64,000 nt of DNA, from positions 2,294,001 through 2,358,000 of the forward strand of contig OY987243.1 of the NCBI GenBank assembly GCA_963920765.1. Reading direction: 5' to 3'. The position numbers and the translations under genes were made by a program. Under the pieces are notes generated by a model that was given only the letters and a program-made list of their open reading frames with translations, had not been told where the DNA came from and searched no databases. Below are positions 46,336 through 57,756 of the stretch, piece after piece. Within the stretch, counting starts at the first letter, position 1, and each line of letters opens with the position of its first letter. This stretch comes from Ulota crispa. Taxonomy: Eukaryota > Streptophyta > Bryopsida > Orthotrichales > Orthotrichaceae.

Positions 46336-47276
46336 TTGTGTCATCCATAAAGTTTGAACCTTGATCGAAAAAATTCACCAAGAAGCACCCAAAACCTTCG
46401 CTTCTGTGGGAAAAGAGGCAAACTCAAAATTCACCAAAACCAAATGTTCCACAAATTCAAAATATTTGCAAAAACCAAAAAACTACAAAAAAATAAAAGG
46501 AGTATGAATATTAGTTTTTAAGAAAATAGAATTCATGTTTACTTAATATTGTAGCTTTCCATTAATCATAGTAATCTCATTTGATAAAGGCAATGTTTGC
46601 TATAAAGGAAATTTTGCTTTTCTCCAAAACGAGATTTTGAACTCCAATTTTCATGGGGAACTGTGTTTTTTTGCAAAATTTGCTTTACTTGTCCATATTG
46701 CACACTCAGGCTAAACATTATTTGTATGTTAGTTACAATCACAAAGGTATTTAATGCAAATCCTCATTTTGTTAGTATAGGTCAATATATGACCAAATGT
46801 CAATATAGTTTAACAAAAACTTGTAATAAATTACTTTTATAGCTACAACACATTGGAAAACTGATATTGAATATTAAATTTTGGAACACTTTGCAATATC
46901 TAAAGGCTTGGACTATATAGGAAAATCACATCTATGACTATCGGTCTTGGTTTTACCATCTTTGATAGGTTTTTTATTGGCACTTGGATAAAATGTAAAG
47001 AGGCTTTGCATCAACAAAAGGAAAGGTAACTAACACCTATTGTGGATGCCAATACCTCTTAGAACTTCCAAGACCATTTTTTGAATGATGAATATGGTGC
47101 TCCAAACTCAGATTTTATTCAATTATGTTCTCATTCATTCAAAACAACATTTCAATCTTTACAAGCCAACCTTTCTTGATGACTAATTTGATGAGACTAG
47201 AGCATATTATGTGTTTGTACAAACACACAAACTAAAACATGCAATAATTTTGCAAAGGGTCTAGACATTGAAAGGG

Positions 47277-47280
47277 TTAA
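47277..47280. mobile_element. Back-to-back TTAA/CCC element ends sharing one TTAA
   Basis: A right terminus (AGACATTGAAAGGG) and a left terminus (CCCCTAATTGCCTAGG) meet at a single TTAA. Neither outer mate was found within 2 kb, so the two elements cannot be delimited. The arrangement mirrors the shared TTAA at 31571. Confidence 0.45.
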
Positions 47281-47849
47281 CCCCTAATTGCCTAGGTCAT
47301 TTTCACCAAAATTAGGGTTTTGGGAGACCTATAACTTTGATGTACTCTATCTCAGTCAATTGGATTATCCACAAGAGGTGACCATTGAAAATAGTGGAAC
47401 ACCTACTTAGAAAATGACTTGCAAATTTTGGGAACAATTGAATGTGGGAGATGGGAGTTTATAACATTTAATCACATGCATGTGATGGCAAAATCTCATA
47501 TTTTGGTAAGTAGTTGCTATTTGATGATTTTTACAAAATTCTATAAGCCCTTGATTCATCTTAATTTTTGTGAGTAGCAAGACTAGATGTGAATGCACAT
47601 ACTTGTAAATTATTGAAGATTGCTCTTCTTTTTATGTCTAAGTTTTAGGGCTTCAAATTGCTATAGCACAAAAAACGATGACCGGCACAATTGGTGAGGG
47701 TTGCCATAATAAGGGTTTAGAACATGCTTGAACTCTTGCCAACAATTTTCTCACTACAACAAAGCACACACAAGGAAGGTTGCAAAGGATATTGACTACT
47801 TGCAGCTTCTAAAATGCTACTTGCCACCATGCCCGTTATGATGTTTCAC

Positions 47850-48130
47850 CCAATCAAATCTTTTGCCGCACTTGTGCAACATTTGACTTTCCTAGCCATT
47901 ACTTCATTAGCATGGACAACTTGAATGCATTCACAATTGTAATTTATAGCAAGATCAAAAGTTTGATCTAGTGCTTCAAACAAGCCTTTGAAATCATGCT
48001 AGGACACTTTTGATCCTTTGGGGCGTTCAAGGGAGTTGCTAACCATAAAAAGACACATCAAAAACTCAAGCTCATTTTGAATCCATAATCTTTGGAATCA
48101 TCTTATTTTGAATTGTAAGTAGGTCAACCT
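47850..48130 (-). pseudogene. Decayed coding trace with a possible C2H2 zinc-finger motif
   Basis: One minus-strand frame reads 80 or more codons of protein-like text with two stops (for example LFMVSNSLERPKGSKVS, then HDFKGLFEALDQTFDLAINY). After a small frameshift it continues as HKCGKRFDWVKHHNGHGG, which resembles a C2H2 zinc finger. I do not recognise the protein. It may be a host-gene or transposase remnant. Confidence 0.3.
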
Positions 48131-49565
48131 TTAAATGTGATACTCCTACCCTTTGTCCACAACATAAGTGTGGTAGTTGCACAACATAAGTGTGATAGTT
48201 GGACTAGACCTTTATTGAAAAAACAAGGCCATCATATACTCTCTTATTTAACTACTTCAAAACTTGTTTAAGTAATCTTGTGATGTTGTTATCTTTAAAA
48301 GATTTTACTTCATGACCTATGCCGTGCTTAATTATTCACTTGACCACCTTTGGATTCTTGCTTCTATTTTGTGGTTATCATTGTTGCGATAACATGAATA
48401 TCAATTGATCTCAGGACCTTTTTCTTCATTCTTTCAAAAAAATCTCACATTTCCAACCAATTTTCAGTTTCCACCACCTTTTCCACATTACCTACCTATT
48501 CTCTACCACACATTGTTGCCATTTTTATATACCATCCATGCATTATTGTTTATGTTAGAAGCACAATAATGGAAGTTTTTTTTGTGAAAAATATCTAATT
48601 GGGCTCTATTTTAAAATTTGAACTAAAAAAACACATACAATGCGTAGATGTGTAAGGGATCACTAGTCCACTCCAACACAAGGTGATGTGTCAAAACTTA
48701 TTCGTTGTGAGATTCTTTAAAACATAAAGTAAGGGGAGATTTTGTTGGATTTCTTATAGTAAGAACTTTTCAATTCGTTGAGGTTGGATACCAAATTTAT
48801 GGTACTCATGATGATGAAAAAAACAAAAAAACTGTAGCAAGTTGAGCATCCAAAAAATGTCACATGGTATCACTTGATAGGCCAACATCTATGATTTACA
48901 AGTTTTGAAATTAAATTTAACAACAAAAGAAAACTTAAATTATGATAACTAAATGACATAGCTATGAACGTCATTTAACTGTTCTTAAGTTCATTTGTTT
49001 GCACGTGCCTTGAAATTGCATTTGGTTTGAAACTTACGTGCTAAGTGTCACATAAATTAATTAGAAAGAATTCCCATCTAATAAAAAGTGGACTAGCGAA
49101 AATGTCCAAAACATTGATTAGGTTTTTGAAATTAATGATTCTAAATTGGCTGAATATTTTATATAAAATAGAAAACCCATTCGTGGAAACTAAACATAGC
49201 AGATGATTTATTTAGCTTCACACGTTTCAAATGCAACAAATGTCAATTGGCTCTTCTCCATTGGAGCTATATCTACATGTTGCATCAAGATTATTATGAT
49301 AAGTATTTGGAGCTTCTCTTAGGTTTGTTGCACTTATGGCGCTTTGATTTGAGCAAATGGTATTAAACCCATTGTTAAATAAATTGTACCCCAAACTTTA
49401 ATTTCTTTTTAATCCAATTTTGTGCTAAAAATTTCAAGATCAACCTCAACTCGATTTTGAATGAATTGAGAGGATTTCAAGCCATCATACAGTGATAAGA
49501 ATACCAAGATGCAATGGAAGTGAGTAGTAGAGATTTCCAAACCAGCAGCTTTTGACATCAAAAGC
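48131..49565. other. Intergenic, nothing recognised
   Basis: AT-rich. It contains a short tandem duplication of a CACAACATAAGTGTGGTAGTTG unit at about 48160-48200 and otherwise no element ends or genes. Confidence 0.35.
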
Positions 49566-49989
49566 TTAACCCTTTAATAATTGTGGTTTAATAATTGTGG
49601 TTGATTCTGGGGTGGGCAATTCTTTGTATGGTCATTTGGGGAAATTTTAAACTATTGGATACAAATGTCTATCACAAATCTGACCGTACATATGAAAGAA
49701 TCTTGCAGGGTTGAGTGTTATGCATCATGAATTATGCTCACTCTTTAGTTGTTATGGCTATTTTTTTGCATTTATTGGTATATTTTCAGCCGGTATTCTT
49801 TTTGTTTTTTTAATCCTCTAACCACATGCCACCTTAGATTGGCCTGATTATTGTCCTAAACTCTTCACTTTCCAATTCCCCATACCCGTCCCCTTTGTCA
49901 CATCATCAAATTCCTTAACATGCTCTCTTTACAAATTGAAAAGAGTCAAAATTGACCAAGAATTGGTCGACCAGACATTAATGGGTTAA
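49566..49989. mobile_element. TTAA/CCC (piggyBac-like) element, 424 bp
   Basis: The left end is TTAACCCTTTAATAATTG; the right end in reverse complement is TTAACCCATTAATGTCTGG. A hairpin GACCAA, loop GAA, TTGGTC lies just inside the right end. Non-coding. Confidence 0.65.
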
Positions 49990-50851
49990 ATCAGTTAAGG
50001 ATTTTAGTTTGAAAGGAATGAGTTAATAATTAAAACATGACTTTGAAGGGGGAAAATTAGAAGACACGAGAATCTAATAATGAAACTGGTCACCATCAAG
50101 GAAATATTGGTATGTTTTTGCAATAGGACACAAATGATCATTTAAGCTTGAAAAGATGCGTGTATACATCTTGAGAAGGACAAATCTTTATCCCTAAGAG
50201 AAATAGTTTCCACTAAGTGGACAATGGGTGATTTTCAAATACTTATAGAGGAGTTGTGATGAAACGGATGAAGGACATTCAAGTCTGCGTAGAAAGTAAT
50301 TTTGTTTTGTTTTTCAAGTATGTAAGTAATTTTATCGTTGGGTATTCCATGATTTTTGTGCAAGACTCTGAATCATTTCATATATAAAGATGGAAAAAGA
50401 AAGCAAAAAAAAAATACTCGACAAAATAAAGATCTTAAGTTGGGACTTGGGAGTCCTTTTAGACCATCATTTATTTTACCTCAAAAGCTCCACACACACA
50501 TCCAATAAATTTATTTATCCAATAAATTTATTTTGTGAAGCAAGGAAATTTGTTTTATGGAACACTAAATCCATGTTTTGCAAAAGATGCTCCATATTTC
50601 TAACCCTCAAGTCTTCAAGGACCATGGGGAGACATGTCATTGAGTGCACTTTAGAAGAATAATTAAATGATGATTTTTAATCAAGAGTTGTAAACTGTGA
50701 TCGGATTAAATTCTTCCAAGTGAATTTACCATTTACAATCACCACATTATTTCCTCTCTAGAATTTCTTTGTCTAACAAAGATTGAAAAACCTTTGTCTG
50801 ATTTTTTCCCATTGAAACCTTGTGTTTTTTTTTCAATAGTTTTGAATAAGC

Positions 50852-51375
50852 TTAACCCCTAAATCCCAAAGGATGTTTCAAAAGAAAAAGAAGGTTCAAA
50901 ACTGCCACTTTTTTGATAATTTATCCAAAACTCAAAATTAAAATTGTATTTTGCCTTCTAACCCTACAAAAGTGTAAAAAAAAAGTAAGAAAACAGGTGA
51001 AAATTTTTTCAGCCCATTTGACCACATGGATTAAAAGATTATAGCATTCATAATTCCAAAAAAAAGAAATTGGCTCTGCCCAAAAGGGACAGAAAACTTT
51101 GAGCCCCCTCAATTGAATTTTTTTGTTTAACACAAACTCACTTGTTTGGGACATTCATAATTATATGCACATGTAATTTTGAAATATATCCTCAAGCCAA
51201 TGTTCTATCCTTGCAAACTATCACCACAAAATTGCATTTTGTCATGAGTTGTCAATTTGAGCATTGTTTTCACTTTGTAATGAAACTGACCGGCCATCTA
51301 CTAAAGTGGGTTCCTTATCACTTTATGCACAAAGTTAGCACTTTCCCTTACCACTTGTTTGGCATTCTTTTTTAA
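50852..51375. mobile_element. Probable TTAA/CCC element with degenerate right end
   Basis: A good left terminus TTAACCCCTAAATCCCAAAG. The proposed right end (GGCATTCTTTTTTAA at 51361-51375) keeps only GGCATT and TTAA, and shares its TTAA with the next element. Plausible but weak. Confidence 0.35.
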
Positions 51376-51608
51376 CCCTTAAAGGACCGAGGAGCACTTT
51401 GCAATCAATACAATGTTTGGTATTTTCTTGTATTTGGAATGCATCCACACCTTTATTACATGTGAGATCAACAAAGAAAAAATATAGATCAATGCAGTTC
51501 TAGTGAGCTAGTCAAGATCTCAAATTAAAACTTTTTCTTGGTAGCAAATGCCACTGATACTGCAGCATATATACTATGTAATATGTAGAGCAGTCCTTTA
51601 AGGGTTAA
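51372..51608. mobile_element. TTAA/CCC (piggyBac-like) element, 237 bp
   Basis: The termini TTAACCCTTAAAGGACCG and, in reverse complement, TTAACCCTTAAAGGACTG match over 16 of the first 17 bases. The whole interior matches the element at 25766-25990 in inverse orientation. An intact small member of the family. Confidence 0.78.
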
Positions 51609-52218
51609 GCAAAGAAAAGTCCCACACCTCCCACAATCAAGTCTTAAACTCCAACTAATATTTTAATGAATACGTAATAAATAAAGATATGACGTTTTAC
51701 TCAATAATTATGGTGAGGTGCAATCTGGCGCTATTTAGCCCAATCATAAAGGCCTCCAGGTTTTGCTTGCTTTTGTATTAGAGAATATTACAAAAACCAT
51801 TCTGGAACTTCCATTGCAAGTTCTCATATCTTGATATAAATCAGACAAATATTGGCATGCGTTCAACCAAAGATTGTGCTCAAATGAATACTTCACTGCT
51901 GAAGGAGATTAAAGGAGATTTGAAAAAGGGATATTCGAAAAACCCACCAAACGAACAACAATAAGCTTCGAGAAGTTCATCACTCCAAGAGTCTCCCAAA
52001 AGTAAGCACAGCTTTGTAGGCCCTGAAAAGGACCGTGCTTCACAAGTTTTCTCATGCTGGCTCGACCGTGTTTGATGAGCCACACCACCTAGAAAAAATA
52101 AACTGAATACTTGTGGATCCGAAAAAAATTGCTTTCTAGCTCTCCACTACTATCAATACTATTCTGAAAAAATCACAAAAAATACGGGACTAAAGAGTTT
52201 GCTTAGAAAGAGGGAAAT
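51609..52218. other. Downstream region of the disulfide isomerase gene
   Basis: No gene recognised. On the minus strand this follows the stop at 52219 and likely holds the 3' UTR. Confidence 0.4.
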
Positions 52219-55200
52219 CTAAAGCTCATTTTTCACATCTGGGTCTTCTTCATCTTCCACGGCTTCCTCCACTTTCTCGTCATCCTCCTCGGGAATATCA
52301 GAGGCTTTGAATGGAATCTTAGCATTGGCCTTCAAAAACTTGAGGACGGCATCAGCTGTCCTCTCGGTCTTGACAGAAATCTGAAAAAGAAAGAGCAAAA
52401 AAATGTCTTTAAACGAGGACCAAAGGGGGGGTGGTTTGACCTTGTCAGTTAAATAAAAGGGAGCAAGCCAAAACTCAGGATGGAAACTTTGCAATTCTAG
52501 ATGTATTAACACCGGTAGCCATTTACAAAAAAGGGGTGAGAGATTAGGGTTATGAACCGTAACCATTAAGAAGAACTCTCATATCTCAGGTTTCATTACA
52601 AACACCAAGAAGTGGCAAATTACCTGTAAGCATCTATATGTTCACCAACACATGCCATGTACCGGCATATGATAAAGAAAGAGTACTAACTAACTGGCAT
52701 AAATACATACATACTTAGCCAAGCACCAAAAGCAAAACTTACCGGTTTGGCGTTCTTGTCTCCAGCTGGGAAGAAAATAAGTGTAGGAAACCCCTCAACC
52801 TGCAAATAAGTTTCCAAGTCAAGACTTTAACTAAAGCAACCAAGGATATTTAGACAATAATATTGAAAATGAAACTTTTAGCTAACTCTGGACTACGAAG
52901 GCAAATCTGGACTGTATAAAGGGCACTCATAGTGGATCAAGACATGTTCCAATGTCATACTATCCTTAGAAATAAATTCTCCAAGCATGGACTACCCCTT
53001 TCAAGGGGTGTCACATATTGACAAACCTTCCATTTCCTCTCATCCTTGTGGCATAGTTTCTTATTTCGTTAAGTATGGCATGAAACAAGTTCAAAAGCTG
53101 GGTTTGAAGACTGACACCGTGAAAAGAGGAAAGCTGCAAACTAAGAATTTCACTTTTTTTTAATAATGAAAGTACCTTAACGCGCTCGTGCTCATTCTTA
53201 GTGCCATCCATCTTAGCAATCACTATGGAGGTAACGTCCGCCAAGGCCTCTCCCAACTTCTCGTATTCCGGCAGCAGAGATTTGCAGTGACTACACCATG
53301 GGGCATAAACCTGGAGAGGAAGAGAACTTAAGAAGAAGTCGACCTATCTTGAATGCAAGCAGAACTGTCCTAAAACTGAGAAAGTTGAATAGAAATTCAT
53401 AAAACACAAGATCATTCCTAGTGCTAGTCGTATTTGGGTAAGATTCAAAAAACAAATGGGTACTAATATCTTCCCATGTTTTCTCATTGGGATAGAAAAC
53501 GCACGGAAGTAAGCGATGTAATATGCATAATTATTAACAATGCATCCACAAATCATAGGATCAAATGAGGCCAAATGATGCAAACTACATACGTCAATAG
53601 GGTCTTTAAGCTAATGACCAAACAATGTAGAGAGACGTAATTCAGGTTAAGCTAGTACCGCAAGCAAGACGTCGTGAGTTTCATCAAGGACGATTTCTTC
53701 AAATGTTGAGGCTACGACAGTTTTCAAGGGTCCATCATTCTTGCACACACCAATTTGTCAACCGTTAGCTTCACTTTGATTTTTAAGAAGAGAAATACAC
53801 AAGGTAAATGGGATTAGATTCTCAGTTAATGTTTAAACAATTACTTCCACACTTAGCTAATGAACATGACATTCCCACATAAATCCAAAACTTACTCCCA
53901 AAAACATACTTCTTACCCTAGCAGGCGCTTTCTGTGACTTGAGATACTTCGGAAGATCTCCAGCCAGAAACTTCTCCGAAAATTGCTGCAGCAATGGATT
54001 CAAGGTTTGGTAAGTGCATTCTTCCACTGATGGACCAGCATGAAGACTTCAAGGGAAGGACTAGTTGTTTAACTCATTCTCTCATATAATACACGACAAA
54101 CCCCTCCAGCCACTTAGTTATGACGGCTTACAGAGAAAACTACAAACGTGAATGTCATCTCAACCATCATCTTGTGAACTCACCTTTAGCGACTCCACAC
54201 TGTAATCTCCATCATACAGGTACTTGGAACCAGCCTCCTTGGATGCAAGTCCCATGAGCTGCATCCAAAGCCCAGAACATTAGCACTGCACGCTAACAGA
54301 ATATTTGAATAATTCAAGCCAGAAAACACATACAAACACACACAACAAACCACAACCTCTGTCTTGCACTAAGTGGCCCATAGGAAACTTGTATTTTTTT
54401 CAGTAGTTTTGAGTAGGTTATACGGAGGCTAATTGGATCCAATTTTTTAAGTTGGTTGCAATGAACACATACAATGTTCACCATTGTTTGTGGTGATATA
54501 GAATTTGGACTCTTATGCATAATGCATTTTACAATATGATCAATGAAACTGGAATATAAAAAAACATGAGATTCCAATAGGCTCCTTATTACGAGGTAGA
54601 GGGAGTACATCAAATACAATCTCAAACCATTCCCAACAAGCTAATCACCAACACCATACAAATCTTACACGCAAAAAATAATCCAAATGCACGTCACCAG
54701 AGCAAACACAACAAAAGAAACCGCATCGAAAATATTACCCTTGTCTTCGCGTCGAGTGCAAAGAAATCCAGAACTGAAGAAGCAACAGTCTTGTCCGACA
54801 GATCCACAACGACAAATACAATCTGCACATATCAAGAGTTTTCAGAATGTTCAGAAATCGCAATTAAACATCATTAAATATACAGAATTAGCAAACCAAC
54901 TGCTTCAGCATTTCATGTCAGACGAAATACCTTCCCCTTGAAGGACTTCGCTACTTCTTCGTAATTAGCACGAATTCTCAGAAGCTCGTCAGAATCTGCA
55001 AACAGCAGCAGCTATCACCATACCACGCACAAAGCTTAGATTCTTCATAAAATGGTGTAGTCTCGTCATAAAATTCTGGGACAAGCTACAAGTTGGTACA
55101 TGCAAATGGCACAACAAAAGTACCTGTTTTGGGACACCAGACTGAAATATTGATGCTCTTGTCTGGTGAGAGAATGTGACTAAGAGAGGACGCTTGTTCG

Positions 55201-57239
55201 CCGACACAAACTCGCCAAGAGCCTTCTTCTCAAATGATCCATCTGAAACATTACCAATTACATTTCAGAAAACATCACACATTTCTTCGAACATGAGAAA
55301 GGTGTAGGGTTTTTTATGATCCAAGTCATGAAATGTCACCTACCAAAGGTAACAACATTCTCATTCTGCTTCTTCAGCAACACAAGTGCCGGAGTCTTAT
55401 TGTCCAGGCCAACCTCCTTGGCCATTTGAGCATCTGCAGTCATGAAGAACTCGACCCCATCCTCCTGTTTTGCTACCTCGTTCAACTCCTCGGCATCCTT
55501 ACCTTTAACGCTACCAAGGTAGGCAACAACAACAGGAATCTCCTTCTCCAACAACTCTTCAGCAGACTCTACAACTCTTACAGCAGGCCCGATTTTTTTC
55601 TTCACCCAAATGATGATAGAATCGCTGCAATCGTTGAATGGAGAAATTCAAACGTATTGAAAAAAAAACCATGGAACGTGAACCGGAGAGTTTTCACATC
55701 TCGTCATTAACCCCTAAAGGACCAAAGAGCCCAATATGGCCAAATGGGGTTTTTGGAGGTGTAAAAGTAGACAAAAATGGTATTGCATGCTCAAGTTTTG
55801 GTCTGCCACTCAAGTCCAACTGGAGCTAAAAGTCCAACAATTTTTTTGGATTGGCTTGTTGTTCCTTAGATCCTCTAGATTTTGCACCCAAACATTTGAA
55901 TTTATTATTTTTAATATTAAAACTATTAATGGGAGTGTATAGGCATTGTACATTGCATTGTGGATGGAGAAATTTTGGATGGGATGGGTTGGAAGCCCAC
56001 ACATCCATGTATAGAGGAGAAGGTTGGTGATGTGTCCCTTTTTTTCTCTCAAATGGGCAAGGTTTTTGTAACTCTGAAGTAGTGAGCCAGCTAGATCCAC
56101 TTACTTTTGAATGACCATAAGTTTTGGAGTTTTTTCCCATTTGAGGAGTTTTTTTTCCATCAAGTATAGCTAGACACGGTCTCATGGGATCAACCATTAG
56201 GTAATTATTTTTTTGGGAAAAAATCACATCAAAGAGCAAAATCCATATTGTGAACTACTACCCAAATTAACAAACATGAGATTCCCAACGGTGGGGATTT
56301 TGCAGATTAGTTGGATTTGAAATCAAATTAACCTTGAAACATTTGATTTGTAGTTGGGTGTAAAATGAGCGGTTTGAATTGTGTAAATACTTGTTCAAAT
56401 TTCTAAAAATTGAGGGAATGTGCCGAAGGTTCCATATTGGAGGTATACTAAATTTTCTTAGCAAGACGCTTAAGGGTTAAACCTTGATAATCTCAAGGCA
56501 ATACATATAAATGAGCAAAATTCACTTCTGACAAAATCGTAAGCCCTAAGATGGATGAAAGCTCAACACGCACTTAAACCCTGAAACCCTGAAACCTTAA
56601 CATGGTTGCACAAAGTGAGTTATTTGACATACTTAAGGTAGGTTGAGCAAAATACTCATGACCACGGATCTCGATCTTAGAGGATTTTAAATCTAATCTC
56701 AATAGGACGTGAGAGAAAGATGAGAGGCATTCTGACCTGGTTCTTCCTCCGGTATAAGGCTGCTTCACGCCATCGACCAAGAAGTACAAAGTCGGGTAAG
56801 CCTCGACGCCGTATTCGGAGGCGAACTCGTTGTGCTCGACGGCATCCATCTTCGCCAGCACCACGCCCTCGTATTTCAAGGCCGTCGCCGCTTTGGCAAA
56901 CTCCGGTTGCAATGCCGAACAATGTGTGCACCAGGGAGCGAAAAACTCCATCAACACGTACTTGTTGCTACTCACGAGATCGTCGAAATCCTCCGGTTGC
57001 TCCACGATCTCGACATCTTCCTCACCCGTCAATTTTCCCGATTGCTTAAGCGGGTTGAAACTGTCGTCGTCATCGCCGCCATTCTGGGTCAAGAGTGCCC
57101 GCTCATGCGGCGTCAGGCCTTTCAGATCGGCCAGGTCTTCCTCGGTGAGCCGTCCAGCATTCGATCCGCCCAGATAGCCCCCCATCACGAGCAATGTGAC
57201 CATCCAGAGCAACACTGCGGTGCGGCTCATCGGTGCCAT
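52219..57239 (-). CDS. Protein disulfide isomerase (PDIL1-3/1-4 type, ER lumen)
   Basis: Makes and reshuffles disulfides in proteins folding in the ER. Eleven coding exons on the minus strand: 57239-56737, 55624-55344, 55242-55124, 55011-54931, 54822-54739, 54258-54184, 53985-53917, 53739-53659, 53310-53176, 52799-52743 and 52380-52219. The product is 548 aa. Residues 1-29 form a signal peptide. An acidic pro-region follows (GGDDDD near 54). Thioredoxin domain a has the active site WCTHC (Cys104, Cys107). Two redox-inactive b domains follow, then domain a' with WCSHC (Cys437, Cys440). The acidic tail ends KNEL, a variant of the KDEL retention signal. Most plant PDIs have CGHC at both sites. 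An in-frame ATG 27 codons upstream exists, but the chosen Met starts directly before the hydrophobic signal. The acceptor of exon 8 is GCAAG. MITEs lie in introns 1 and 5. Confidence 0.95.
54356..54605. mobile_element. Stowaway-like (Tc1/mariner) MITE in isomerase intron 5
   Basis: About 250 bp. The ends are CCTCTGTCTTGCACTAAGTGG and, in reverse complement, CTCCCTCTACCTCGTAATAAGG, with further pairing (CCCATAGGAAACTTG/CCTATTGGAATCTCA). CTCCCTC...TAAG termini are typical of plant Stowaway elements. TA follows the right end; the left TA is lost. Confidence 0.55.
55707..56480. mobile_element. TTAA/CCC (piggyBac-like) element, 774 bp, in isomerase intron 1
   Basis: The left end is TTAACCCCTAAAGGACC; the right end in reverse complement is TTAACCCTTAAGCGTC. 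It fills most of intron 1 (55625-56736) without touching the splice sites. Minus-strand frames of up to 137 codons cross it but do not resemble a piggyBac transposase. Confidence 0.7.
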
Positions 57240-57473
57240 TGCGACACACGAAGACGGGATGGCGATCTCGAAATCAATGTGAGAGATGCACGAAGCTTTT
57301 CTTCCCGCAAGCCTCCTCACGATCCCTGATTCTGCCCGTGCAGCTTCTCCGACTAAACCTCCGAGAAACGTTCACCGAAGTGACATGGACACCCATGCCC
57401 GTGGCCGGTATTTCGGTTAAGGGTCCAATCCCCGGGCCCCGACTATCCACGTCAGCGAATGAGTCGATCCTTA
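57240..57473 (-). promoter_or_regulatory. GC-rich upstream region of the disulfide isomerase
   Basis: GC-rich leader or promoter directly upstream of the start codon. Overlapping frames of about 90 to 165 codons on both strands are shadows of the exon and leader. No clear TATA box was seen. Confidence 0.45.
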
Positions 57474-57753
57474 GAACATCTCCAGCCCGTAGACGTTCCG
57501 TCCCGCCTTTCAGCAAACACGCACAAACACGCACAATGTAGCTCACGCATTATCACCCGGTAATCACTAGGCAATCATTGAGGTGCAAACAGTTGCCAAA
57601 CCTTTGCGCAAAATGAAAGGGAATAGTCTTCCGCTTTAGTTGTTGCGTGAATGTGACAATTTGGAACTCTGGCGTGCACGGAGCAAAGTAGCATTGCTTG
57701 CTCTCGCAACAATCACAGTTGCGTGTGTGCTTGCGTCTGCGGTGGAGATGCTC
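57474..57753. mobile_element. Tourist-like (PIF/Harbinger) MITE, copy 3
   Basis: 280 bp. The ends are GAACATCTCCAGCCCGTAGACG and, in reverse complement, GAGCATCTCCACCGCAGACGC. TTA flanks both sides (57471-57473 and 57754-57756). It lies about 235 bp upstream of the isomerase start codon. Confidence 0.75.
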
Positions 57754-57756
57754 TTA

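Noticed and set aside
56574..56736. Continuation of the first isomerase exon to the stop at 56574
   Set aside because: The frame runs on into intron 1. The family match stops at the GTCAGA donor (56736) and resumes exactly at 55624.
56720..57329. Plus-strand frames of up to 165 codons
   Set aside because: Antisense shadows of the first exon of the disulfide isomerase.
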